DNA from: Nepenthes gracilis
Taxonomy: Eukaryota > Streptophyta > Magnoliopsida > Caryophyllales > Nepenthaceae
Assembly: GCA_033239525.1 (NCBI GenBank)
Contig: BSYO01000030.1
Location: forward strand, 8,593,119 to 8,657,118
DNA length: 64,000 bases
Direction of reading: 5' to 3'
This document shows positions 1 through 13,100 of the stretch, piece by piece; the stretch's first letter is position 1, and each line of letters begins with the position of its first letter. The notes below the pieces were generated by a model that was not told the origin of the DNA, did not search any database, and saw only the letters and a list, made by a program, of their open reading frames with translations. The position numbers and the translations under genes were made by a program.

Positions 1-3000
1 TATTAGGCCATGCCTGATGCACTGCTTGGGAAAACCTGGCGCGGCATGGCGCTATGTCCAGTTTAGGCAAGATTGTGCTGTGCATAGGCCAAACTAAATG
101 GGTCGAATGGGACAATGAAAAATACATTTTATAGAAAAATATATGTAAAGGGTGATGAATAAATACATTTTATTTTATTATTCAAATATTTGTTGTAACA
201 TCATATCTAAATTTGAAAATTACACTGACAATGTAAGTAATTGTGTAACTTTAGTTTTCACTTGTGCTACTGCTTCTTGACTTATCTTCTTCGCTTTTGG
301 TCAAAATTATTGGATGTTATAATCGGTCTTTCGTATCTAATTAATATTTAAATAGGATGTACATCTCAATAGTTTTTGGTTTCTTCATGCTGCATTTTTC
401 ATCCGCTAGTTGCCCATTAGTGATGAAGGCATACTAAGATGATACTGTAATTTCACATTGGGCTAAAAGGTCTTGTGCCATTGAGGTGAGCACAGGTATG
501 TATTTTGGTTGGCTTTCCACCATTCTAAAATCTTAAACTCATATTTATTTCACATGGCAATTGGTCAAATTGCAAGTAGTGCAATAGTTTAGTCAATGTT
601 GATTTTTCGTCAACCAGCTATGATCCACGACTTCATATGAGGGAAAACATGCCTGGATTGATGGGACAATCTTTGTTGCTGGCAGCTTCGACGACTGGTG
701 TCGACGGGTCAGCTGTTGACTAGGGTGTGTACATGTTGTCCTACACGTGCTGCTTTACTTCTTCCGCAATCTTGTCTTGAAGTTTGCATAAAATCCTTCA
801 AGGCAGATGGTCACCTCATTCTTCTTCATGCAGGAGCATAATGGTAGCTAGGCATGATACCATTGGAGGGATTTCTCAATATTCTAAAAATTATCCAGCT
901 AAATTTATTTATATAATATAAGCCAATATTTCAAATTTGATATTTTTTTAAAATTTTAAAATTTATTTTTTAGAATTTTAAATTTACCTCCATTATTCAT
1001 ATTATGTTTTGAAAATCGTAATTTTATGGTATAGAGTGAAGTTGTCAATTCATGATATTAGTTAGATCGGCAGAAAATTTGATGTGGTACAATGTGTACA
1101 TTCAAGTTGTTATTAGCAAAATAAAAACAATTTCTGAGAATGTTTTATCATTTTTTAGTGTCTTCTGGTCCATCTAGATAATAGACTTCGCCAGTGGATT
1201 GTGTTCGTTGTGATAGATTGTTAGAACATTGGAAAAAGGTTGTGCTTTGTCCAATGTCAGCTGTGCATTCTACCTTGTTGGGTAATCGAGTTTCACTCTC
1301 TTATAATTGAGGTTATTCTGCCTACATAAACTCTTAAACTGCTGCTTTTGAAAGTAGGTATTCTAATAAATTGGATTTTTTTTTTTATAAATTCACATTC
1401 AGAGAAACAAATTATAAAACATCATTGATACACAGGTTATCAATATGGCACAACTAGAGGAAATTTTGATTTAAAACATCTACAACAACATTGTTATTTG
1501 AAGCTCTATAAAAAGCAATAGAAATACTCTTATTAGAAATTCCATATTAATTTATAACATTTATTGCTTTTGAAATCAAGGAAGTTGAATGTGGATATCT
1601 AAACACTTTCAAACCAATATATCTTTTTTGTGATTCCCAGTTTTTGTCAATTTAAAGTGAGGTCACACAAATATATGACATTATTATGTTACAGCCAAAC
1701 ATCAAATGTTAAAATAATTGTTTGAATTTAGCTCTATAAATTTAAAAATTAAATCTTCTTTTAATTAAAAAAAAAAAGCTTTTAGAGTTTGATGGGACAT
1801 TTTCAGAAATCTGGGTTGTTAGCACTTTTGTACATACATTTTTAATTTTTGTTTTCTATTATAAGGAATGAATTCTTCAAGGGCAAGACATGTTTTGCAA
1901 TCCCATCCCGATTTATCTTTGCATCGTATTGGAATTCTCCTACCCATGCGCTACCTGAAAATTTTAGTTCACATTGAGTTGACTATAGTTGTTATCTTTC
2001 ATGTTTTTCCATCTACCGTTTTATATGCCTAATGCTTTTGAATTTTTATATGTATATATATATTTTAAATATTTTTCAAACACCACTTTCCTGACTATTA
2101 ATTAATTTAACTTCAAAAAGCTTTTAAAACATTACTAGAATGTTTTCTAGGGGGTGGGCCGAGGTAACAATAATATCACTAGCAGTGATGATTGTGATTC
2201 TAGTATTTCAGAACTTATATCAGCATGTGGTATAATAGGTACATGATTTTCGTGATAGTACTATCCCAATCTCCTTCACCACTAAAATAGGAAACAATGG
2301 ATAGGGAGGGGATATTTATTGATATTTTTGATGGAGGTGTATTTTGGTAATTAGAATTTCTTCTTAGAAAGAAAAGCGAGGTGGCATGACTTGGTTACCC
2401 CCTCTAGTTCTTGACTGCAATAGAGGGCTCATGATTTATACTACATATGCTGCGAAAAAACATATAGTTTGCCCCATATTTGTTCTGTCTAGTACCTCAC
2501 ATCATTTTACTGTTGATTATGGGATGGCTTTGATGTGCCAATTTGGTATTCTTGGTGTGAGGAATACAGAGAAAACGCTTGTGGAATGGGATTCTATGAA
2601 ATTAGAAAAAAATAAAGCAAAGATGCTAGAACTTATTAGTTTGTGGAGAGCACTTTCCATGAATACTTTGTTTGGTCATGATGGTTTCTGAACCCAGTTA
2701 TGGGAGGTGGATTCTTATGATAGTGTCTTAAAATTTGTATTGTATGCATGGATGCAAATATTGGTATTGGTATTGGTGGGGGCTATATTAGATAATATTA
2801 TCGGTATTGGACGTATCAGACACAATGATTCTTAGGAATTGAAATATGGGGAGAAATATCGGTTGATGTATTGGAAAACATTAAGTGTATTGGCCAATAT
2901 ATCATGATATATTGATGATACTATAACATATTGCTATTGTACTATCAATAAATATTGGTATTGAGGGGCCTGATGCGTAGTTGACATTTGCACATTGGCG

Positions 3001-3933
3001 TATATTTCATTTCATGCTTGCATGAGAAGATTTCCGTCATCATGGATTCTATAGGTCTTCTATTGAGGTATTGAACCTTTTTATTGCAACTATTAAACAA
3101 TGGTTGCTTTGAATGGTTTTGAAGCTCAAGTTTCTATTCTGTTTTATCTTGTGATCCATTAAGTGCTACATGAGATGTTGTTTGGATTTTTAATTGGACA
3201 TACTGAACTTTCAATACTATTATGAAAAAAGAACCTCAGTAAATTTTATATGTTCATCATATAATGTCTTGGACATTGAAGATTGAGGGTTGAGAACCCT
3301 AGTCAATGACTAAAAGCCTAATTCTGTAAATTCCTTAGATGGAAACCATGTGTAGGTGGTTAAACACCCACTAGCCAGGTGATTGATGTGAGTTTAATTC
3401 TCATCAACTCTTGCCACCTTTTTTGCCAACTGGTTAGCATAACCTCAATCTTTCATAAAAGGGAGCCGTAGTATGTAGGACTTCTATGTTATCAGGTTTG
3501 GAGATGGTCAGACACTTGCATTATTGCCGCTCTATTGTAACTGTTTTTATTGTTTGAATATGTGATCTGTGTATCACAATGGTTAGCCCTTCATGTGTTA
3601 GTTAACTAGATAATTGTTGACATTGAAACTCTGTTAAAAGAAATGACTTGTAGTTTATCCAAGCTTCTAGAATTCCCCTCCTTGGATTGAGGTCTTAGTC
3701 GTTCAAAAGATGTGCATGCAGCACTATTCAACTTAATACTGTTCATGAGGGTTTTAATAGGATTTTGTCACTTCAAAAATGACTCTTTGCTGGGTGACAA
3801 CTATAGACGAAAACTTTTCTATGTTTTCTTGCTGTTGATATCAAAGCTTAAAAACATCAGATCTATTTTTTTATGTGTGTTTTTTCTTTTCTTAAAAATG
3901 TGCTTATTAATTCGTGGGATGCATAATATTTAG
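1..3933 (+). other. upstream region, probably the intron preceding the first visible capping-enzyme exon
   Basis: AT-rich sequence with no recognisable exon. I looked for the acidic N-terminal exon of the capping enzyme (ending in IARR-like residues in phase 0) and did not find it. A 101-codon open frame at 2386-2691 matches nothing I know. 3330-3520 has weak tRNA-promoter-like boxes and might be a worn SINE. Confidence 0.4.
2741..2965. repeat. dispersed ATATTGG-type repeat, copy A
   Basis: Dense in TATTGG, GATATT and related words (tattggtattgg, atatatcatgatatattgat). The same vocabulary recurs at 15480-16090, 16430-16640, 20755-21060 and 35265-35760, so this is a short or truncated copy of a dispersed family. 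Family identity unknown. Confidence 0.5.
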
Positions 3934-4069
3934 GAGCGTGAAGAAAGGCGGCAACGATTGAGAAGAGACCAAGTAGATGATAGACCAACACGTGTAGCTC
4001 AGCCCTTGGACCATGATGAATGGCCTAAGAATAAAAAACTCAGATATGATAGAAACAAGCTTCCTCCTG
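3934..4069 (+). CDS. capping enzyme, first visible exon (residues 1-45)
   Basis: Begins after an AG at 3932-3933 and ends before GT at 4070. It codes for a very basic stretch starting EREERRQRLRRD and ending KLPPG, the plant-specific linker that precedes the triphosphatase domain. It ends in the middle of a glycine codon (one base carried over). Confidence 0.88.
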
Positions 4070-7000
4070 GTAAATTTAGTGATTTTTTCATGGTGAAAGC
4101 ACGTTTCTTTCTCAATATTAATGTTAATATTATTGTTTGATATCATGCCAATATGCTCATTTCTCACATACCCATGATTTTGTATCATGTTGATTGTTAT
4201 CATGCTAAAATTTAGGAAAATATGATGTGGATTTATTGGTCTTTGCTTCCCCTCCCCAGTACCCAAAAGAAAGTACTTCTTAATCTCCATATTGGTATAG
4301 GTTTTTCTAGAATGATCAAGAATGCACTGCTGTACATTCTGCACCATAATTTTGATTTGGCTGGGGGTTAATGTTGGGTTTGATGAGATGTGGATGCATA
4401 ATAGAGTTCATCCAGCACTCTTTTTCTTAGTGGTGCAACATTAGGCATGACTTTCTGCTTTTTTCCCTCTCTATGTTGATGCGCATTGTGGACAGATTAG
4501 CTTGATAGGATGTAGTGTGTAGAACTTTGATTGCATGGATCTTTTGTGTCCATAAATGGTGGGTATCTAGCACTTTTGCAGTTAGAAGAAATTATAAATT
4601 ATCTTTGAATTTTGCTTTTCAAAGAATTTTCTTCCTACATTTATGGAGAGAAGATATGAAGTGCTATGATGTGCACATATCCTAATGGCCTGGGCTTATT
4701 GATTAGCTGATCCTTTTTACTATAGCAAATACCCCCTTTTAGTAGAAGCATGATAAGAGAATTAGCAGAAGGTTTGATCAGTACTAGGAAGTTATCTTTT
4801 TATATTGAGGTTTAAGGCATGAAACAAGATATCGGTCAATAAATAGATATTGCCCGATATGTTCTGGATTTTTATACACCTGAGACATGACTAAACCGAT
4901 GCAATACTCAAATTTTGAAAAGCATTGGGGTAACTTATGATAAAAATGTACGATGACATTGACTATGTAGTAAATCATTAAACACCTTTCAATTATAGTT
5001 GTTGTGGATTTTGAGTTATGTGTTAGAAATCTACTCATTAGAATTGCTTTTGTAGTCATATAAGAAGCTTTTCTGTGGCTTTCGTGACGCATAATAAAAT
5101 GCCCTTGACATCCTGCTTCTGCTTCAGCTACTGCAACTGCAACTATGATTGCTATTTGTTCCATGGTTTAGGTGATTCTTTATGTTCATTTGTTATGCCA
5201 ATTTTGTTTTGGTCAACATAGTTATTGAACTGTCAACGTGTCCATTAGAGTATTTAGTTGTTGATTAGGGATCATTGTGATCTTAGTGCATCTGTGGCAG
5301 AATGTCAGTGGATTATTTTGTTGTTGATTGAATTAGGATTAGTGTGTGGGGCTTGATTTTTCTCTGTAAGGAGTTGTGTTGGAAATTGGAATAATTTGAC
5401 TTTAATTCATGAAACGTGACCTCTTTGCTCCTTATCATGGTCCAATTGTTAGTCAGTCAAGGCTAAATTTAACTTATGATTTAAATGAACTTTTCCAATC
5501 GAACCCCCAATGAGTCTTGCATGATTCTCCACAACTTTGAGCCTTCAAGCAACTAGCAACATGCTAATTGCTTCCCTGCATCGGCCTGCCATTAAGCTAG
5601 CACATCAACAAGTTCACTTGCCCACTCGGTGCTCACATACATCGTCATTATCTAGTACCTTGACACGGAATGCCCTTGCTCTTAATCATCACAGGAGATT
5701 CATTTCATTAGCCAGCAAGTGCACACCACTAGTATCCATGACACATTGTCCCTGACCTCTAGGCTCTATAGCACATTATCCAGTAGTGCTAATCACATGA
5801 TATGTGCTAATCACCTGGTGCCCCAACCCTCATGTTTCGACCAATAACACACTAGACAACCTTGATCTCAATCTACATAGGATGATGCTGTCCTGTTTTG
5901 GCTTACTTCTGACAAAGAGTTTAGTTGGCTTGAGACACCATAATGGCTCGAGACAACCCTCAGGCATACCAGGGCTACAACAATTATCTCAAATGCATAC
6001 CAGGGGTACAACATCTAGCTCAATGCTTATATGCACTACCACGCCTTTCGACCCTTGTTGGTTGGTGTCAGCTCAGCCCATGCCTCTAGGGCACTAGGTT
6101 GTCCTTGCAACATGCCCTAGCGCCCAATCTCCATCACATAATAACTCCCTTTGGTGATGCATAGTGCCTAACATACTATGACAACCTCGGGATGATGGAG
6201 AGTTTGACACCGTGGTTCCTTTTATAGTGGGTTTTATGGTTTTATGGGATTTCTATGAGTATACATTTAAACCAACTATCACAATGACATATCTTTATGA
6301 ATCGATCAAGCACTTGGGCCTAACTTTGTTGTGATTTTGTGTTTCCACCTAAAATCTGCTTTAGTCTCCTTAGTGTCCAGGAAAATATCTCGTTGACCAG
6401 TCAAACTTACTCATCATGGCACCGGCAGTGCTGAAGCCCATGCTGACAATGTCATCACCCACGCCAATAGTGTTGACTGTTGATGCAGGCCTAACGATGT
6501 AGTCGGCCATGCTGATACTGTCGTTGACCACACTACAGTGCTGTCAACCATGTCAACAGTGTCATAGACCACGCTGACATTGTTGACACACATGCTGGCA
6601 GTACTACAACCCATGTCCATCAAAGCTGAATCCACCAAGCCACAAGCACACCCTCCTGTGCTTGCCAAGAGACTCATGTCACAAACAATTCCATCAGTGT
6701 CATGGCTTGTCGGCTTTTTGTCTTGCGATTCGTGACATTCATGCTAGGAGGATGACAACACTTGTTCCTTTTGTATGGAGCAATATCCAATCTGTTGGCA
6801 CTTTAATGTTTTAAGATCCAGCTTATCAAGTGCTTTGTTGTAATCATGTAAATAACAATCTCACTCAACCACCTTTGGTGGAACAATTCAAAAGTTTGTA
6901 TTCCGTGAAGGTACATTAACTGGAGTAGGAATATTGATTGTCTGCATAAACATTCTATTGATCAATTATGCTTCTACCATTAAACTTTGGTGGCTTCACA

Positions 7001-10000
7001 CCAAAACTGAGGGATCTAGGCACTTCTAGCTGATGAAATTTTCTCCTTTTGTAGCCCCATCTCGGTTGAGTGTGTCAGCACGTGTTTGTTGCATGGCACT
7101 GGTACCATGCTCTGCATTCTAATCTTGGACTGTGCTGTTGCTGTAATCTGTCCCATTGTCACTTCTTATGTAAGAAACACTGATAGTATCCTAGGGCTAA
7201 AGTGTCGGTATTTAACATGTGCCGAACATGGACACTCTAACACGTGTCAAGCACTCTCCGACACATGTCTAATTATTTGTTTTAAGTCTTTTTGAAATCC
7301 TGACACACTTCAACATGTTTAGACACACTTTAGGGCATGTTTGGATGCATGTTGAACACGTTTGGAGTATTTACTTTTATTTTGCATCTTTTGACAATTA
7401 CAAAAAATTGATATAAATAATTAAAATGTAGATGTTGACGTAAAAAAATTTGCTATATTTAGTTTTGTTTTAGTTTATTAAGTTATATGATTATTATTAT
7501 TAACTATAATAGATTGTTGAAAATGTTATAACATTGCTCATTTATATTGGTTTAAGTGTATACTTTCTTATGAAAATTTTTGGATCAAGACATAAGAGAT
7601 ATGCATATTTATTTCTAGTTTAGTAATAGTGTTCTTCATCACATAAAAAAATATTGACCTATGGTCATGTCACGAAATTTAGCTGGTCTAATTAATTATT
7701 ATTCATAAAATTAAAATTCTAAATAAATTCAATATATAATGTTAAATTTCAAAATCCGAGTGTGACAAACTAAATATACAGGATTTCATCGGACAACTGC
7801 CTGGACAATAAATATGACCTATTCTACAATTATTGTAAGGGAGGTGACAATTCATCCATAATCATGTTCAATATATAACATAATATCACAACTATTCCCG
7901 AAATATAACCATGGGTATATACTCGGACAACCCAAAGTCCAATTATATCAAATACCAATTTAAATCACAATGGAGTTAGAACTCACCAAATTGGATGAAT
8001 AGCTGTCAAATCACGAGTTCCTGCAAGGTACCCATGCCCTCTAATCTAAAGGGATAAAATAGAAAATATGAGTATAAAACTCAGCAAGTATCATATATCG
8101 AAACAAACATGTCCAATTAATCAGAGGGAGGTCTAAAATCAAATATCAAATTAGACGACAGATATAATTCCAAATTTCCGATATCCAAAATCCAAAATAG
8201 AATTCAATATCAAATTCTAATGATAGTCTCATACTTAAATCATATATCAAAACTAAAACAAATGTCCAAACAGAAAACAATTCTCTCAGGATGTGTATAT
8301 ATATATATATATATATCAAAAATGATTCGGGCGTCAATGCAATAGTAGACGTCCAATCCAATGTCCAATCTAAGGCCTGATCAAATCGTGATCCAGGGCA
8401 GATCTAATAGCCAGATAATCCAATTGTGTGCGCAGAAGGCGAAGCAACACCACAATAAATAGTCTGAATAAAAAATATATTTAAAATCAGATGTACAAGA
8501 CATACCAAAACTAATCTGTCGGTAAAATCGGTAAATTCCAAATCAAAATCCAAATACCAAATCCATGCAGAAATACAAATTATGCACTAGTATGATTTTC
8601 GATTATTTAAAGACTAACTTGTGAAAATGGTTACTTTTGACCCAATAACTTTAGGCTAAATCAAATGCAATTTAGACCAGTATGCTAGGTTACCTATGTA
8701 TTCTCATAGGTAAAGTTGCTAATTATGTTTTGTCACCCACTTTTTTGGGTGCAATTTTTAAAATTGTCAGATATATTAGGACGTCTGAATATATTTTAAA
8801 TTTCAATTAAATATCTAAAGGGGTGAGTCATTACATCAAAGCCTTTCTTACCGCAGAAAGTGATTTTTAATAACAAATATCTCTTCGTTGGGAGTTGGTC
8901 AAAATATCTAATAACAAATTCCAAGGTAGTGACCACAACCCGATACCTGCATGTGAAAATGCATGGCTTAAAGCAAGATTTCATGCTCATTTCCATACAG
9001 ATGTACTGATATAAACTTATACGGTGTTCGATAATTACCTAATTTTTCAGGACTAACAAAACTTCCAAATATTAACAGAAACAAGACAAATCCTTAAACA
9101 ACTAGTAAAAAGGTCATGCATGCACTAGAAAAACGAACGAGCTAGTTAAAAGTTCACATGCGAGTTTAAAACATCCAAATCGGAACAAAACATTATTAGA
9201 TGGAGATACAGATGAAGGATAGGGTTAGAGGATATTTACCTTGACCTTATATCAAGCGGGTTTGACAAAAGGATACTCTGAGGTACCCGAACTATACTTT
9301 TCTCTCTCTCCTCTTGGCGCGCACCCTTTCTCTCTCTGTGCCGCTTGGCCTCCTCTGCCATGGCTTCCTCTTCTTCTCGCCTCTTCCCCCTGCACGCGCT
9401 TCTAGTTTTCTTCACCTGACAGTGATCCAGCACGGGTGATGGCTCCGGCCATTGCGGTAGCAGCTCTGTGGCGGTGATGTCTCCTGCAACGGTAGCAACA
9501 ACAGTACATACAAGCACTGTTGATATCTTCCTCTTCTCCTTCAACCGAGCTCCCTTGGCTCTTCTCTGCCTTCATCCGCCTGCCTCTCTTCTCCTCTTCC
9601 CCCGCTCGCCACTCTCCCTCTTCTTCTCCTCCTCTTCCTCCTTCCTCACCAGAGCCGTAGCTCTGTTTTTGGTCCCATTGTCCAATAACCACGATTCGGC
9701 CAATTTCCCCCAAATTCGGTATATGCAAGCAAAGTATCGGCATCAATAAAGAGAGAGGAAGGATTTACTTGCCTCAATTTTATACATTATTTCTGGCAGC
9801 GATAGCAGCGGTTACTCTGTTTGGCTCGCATCTTTCTTTTCCATTCACTCCAGCGCATACAATGGAGGATAAATCATAGAGAGCACTTCGTTGGGCTTCC
9901 GCTCCTACCGTCGATTTCCTTCTGTCGGCGGTCGCTGCAATCCTTGCGCCACCTTCCCCTTCCTCTCCTTCTCTCTTTTTTTCCTTCTCTTCTTTCTTTT

Positions 10001-10129
10001 CTCTTTCTCCTTCCTTCTGCCACACACGGCCTCTCACCACCTATTATTATTATTATTATTTTCTTTTCCTTCATAATCAAATCGGCGCTCGGCGCCAACC
10101 CAACTGACTCGATTATCTTTCAAAATTTC

Positions 10130-10166
<37 letters not shown>

Positions 10167-13100
10167 CTTCCATCACCTCCAAATTATCAAAAATAATAAT
10201 TTTATTCAAAATAAATCAGATTTGGATTTAGGATGTTACAACTATGATTTTAGTTAATGTGTTTCCAGTATGTTATTTCATTGTTTTTAGAAAAATAGCT
10301 TGTCAGTATGTTGGTGTCTTGTCTTTCCCAGTTCTATTTTGGTATTTATGCTTCTTAGCTCCCTATACCTTAATTTTAGCATCAAACTGGGTGCAAAATA
10401 TTTGTGAAACATTTTAGTACACAAGAAAAGTTGACTCTTAATATGCATTAGATGCACCTAAGTAGTCCAACTTATAATGTTTTATGAAATTTACAGACCA
10501 TTTTTATTCAAGAAGGGACACAGTTCTTCAAAGGACCCCATCATATGAATGGATAACTTCTGAAGGAAAAGTGCTTCCAGAATAATTAGTAGGATATGAG
10601 GCATGAGAATGCTATGCTAGTAAACCTGCATCACATACAAATTCCTTCAACTCATACTATTGAGACATACTAGGATGATATTAAAGCAAATCAAAGAAGG
10701 ATTAGTGTTTGATGCCACAAATTTATATATTCAATATATAGCTTCATCAAATTTCCCTGTTAATGTGGCTTGGATACAATGACTTGTCTACTTCTGGGGA
10801 CCATCTCAGGAGATATAAGTCACACTATACCCTAGCATTGTCAATCATGTTCCCTCCATCTAGTTTTCCTGGAAAACAAAACATCAAGGGTAAAAGGTTA
10901 CTTTAAGAACTTGGAGAATAGATGACGAGATCAAAGATGTTGTGCAGGGGACTGAACTTTACTCAGTCAATTGGACTTTGTCCTTAGCTGAAGTAGGAAA
11001 ATCTGAGAACTATTTATTTGAAGTGCTGTTCATATGAGATGAAGCACTGGATTAATAATCCAAGGATCCGGATTATTGGATGTAGAAGCATAAGGGTATT
11101 TAGGAATTTCTCTGCGAGAGATGTGTGTTACAGATGGTCAAGAAGTGTAGCATAGTTGGGAGGAGTCTAGCTTTACCCAACAGTATCAATTGCAACTTCC
11201 CCCACGGTATAACTGCTAGATTCATTTCTTTTCGTTCATGAAACAACTTTATTAGCTTCAGATTAGTTTGCTTGTGGCCTTGAATGTTCTGCTTTCTTAT
11301 CTTGTCTACTTCTGCTGGCATGATCTTGCAATTTCCGACCATTTTCTTTAGTGTCGCAGTTTTTTTCGATAATTACGGTGGCCCTTGGTTCTTTTTAGGG
11401 ATAACTCGGTCACTGAGGGAAGAATTACTAAGCTTAATTTTCTTTGGAGAGGCTTTGGACGAGGGCTGATATTTTCTGATTTAGAGTGATGTAATATGAT
11501 GCTCCTCGTGTTCATAAGCTTGTCTAAGGAACATGTTTTATGCAAAGAACGTATGCTTTTATCTGACCAGATTCAGGATTGGATAGTATAATATGAAACT
11601 TCACTCCTCGAGCATTTGTTCTGAATGTTTCACTTTTTCTGAATTATTTTGTATCACGTCACTTCTTTTGTCATGGATGTTACAGGTTGGTTGGATTGCC
11701 CTAACATTGGTCAAGAACTATATGGCATTATTCCATCTAAAGTTCCACTTGGAGAAAAATTCAATGACTATGTTCTTCCTGGAAAAAGATACTCCTTCAA
11801 GCAAGTGATTCATCATTTCAATGTCCAAGGAAGAAAGGCAAGTACATCAGATCAATCTAAATATGCTTTGTTGTCACTATGTGCATTAGCTTTTGAAAAA
11901 GTATTCAAGTTGATCATTTTTCATGTCATTAAAATGCATCAAGGAGCTGGGCCTTCATGTATGAGAGATTTACTATGCTTTACAAATGAAAAGGAAGGTT
12001 TTTGTGTGAGTATGATTTTGGAAAGGTATCAAACTTTAATGTTTGGCTTTGACCATCTTAGTGCTGTTGCTCACACATATGAGGGCCTTGAACTGACTAC
12101 TGATGACAATTACATATAGTTTGTGCAGAGAAAAGCTCAATTTTGATCATGGTGTGATATTTTAATTGTATTACTTGTATCTTTTCCCTTTTTGTTCTTC
12201 AACTTTTATTTCTAGTTAATTTTACAAATTGATGAAAATCACAGAGGTTAATTTTGCTTCATGTGCTGTCACATGATGCTGGACAAAGATGATAAGGAAC
12301 AAGTATGTCCCACATAAATCTAAGTTTGCATAATATATTGACAACAATTCCACATGTAATTTTCTTATACATAAAAAAACCAAAACAAACTAATCGCTTG
12401 TGCACTAAGTGAGCTGGCTATATGGATATTTGCCTTTGTTTAGCTAGCATGGACAGCTTCTTCTACTTGAACTATTAAGCATGGTTATGCTTTATGGTTT
12501 CCTTCAAAAGTTTTCTCAATCTTCTTCTGCCTCTTTATTATGCCTCTACGTCCTCTCAAGAGACAGCACACTAAATGGTCTTCACTTCACATGGCAAACC
12601 ACATCATACCTATCTCTTGCATTTTATCTGCAGTTTGTGCTCTTTCTATTGACTCCGAAATGATATTATTATGAATCCTATCCCTCCTTGTATTACATGC
12701 CCTTCTAAGGATGTTGGTACTTAACTGCCTAACATTCTGCTCCTTATAACATGGCCAGATTGATAGTCCAGTTTTAGTATATATCCTTAAGGTTAAGCAA
12801 TAATTTCCTATTATAAAGAATCCCCTAAGCAATTCCTTTACTTCATCAAACCTAATTGTTTTGATGAGTAATATTCTCACATATTGCCCAGTATTTTTAT
12901 GACATATACCTAAGATATTTGGAATAGTCCACTTTTGATATGATTTCAATAGTTATCCGCACTTCTCCATCATCCATCAACTTGCTGAAGGTGTGGCCAA
13001 TACAACACATGATTAATTTATTAATTCAGTGTTCCTTGTACTAATTTTAAGACCTTTGGCTTCTAAAATATTCCTTCAAAGAATATAAAAATAAAATAAC

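Noticed and set aside
1..120. Palindromic, GC-richer patch (ggccatgcc, ggcgcggcatggcgc)
   Set aside because: Looks like the edge of a GGGCC/GCATGGC-type repeat, but too short and worn to define at the window edge.
2386..2691. 101-codon plus-strand ORF
   Set aside because: No similarity that I know, no splice context linking it to the capping enzyme; probably chance.
4784..5164. 126-codon minus-strand ORF
   Set aside because: Lies in a dispersed repeat also present at 40140; no domain.
9236..10231. Overlapping ORFs of 60-136 codons on both strands
   Set aside because: They come from the CT-rich tract of the solo LTR: low complexity, open in several frames, no domain.
11649..12119. 156-codon plus-strand ORF
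   Set aside because: Its first part is the real exon 11686-11837; the rest is intron read-through past the GC donor and is not conserved.
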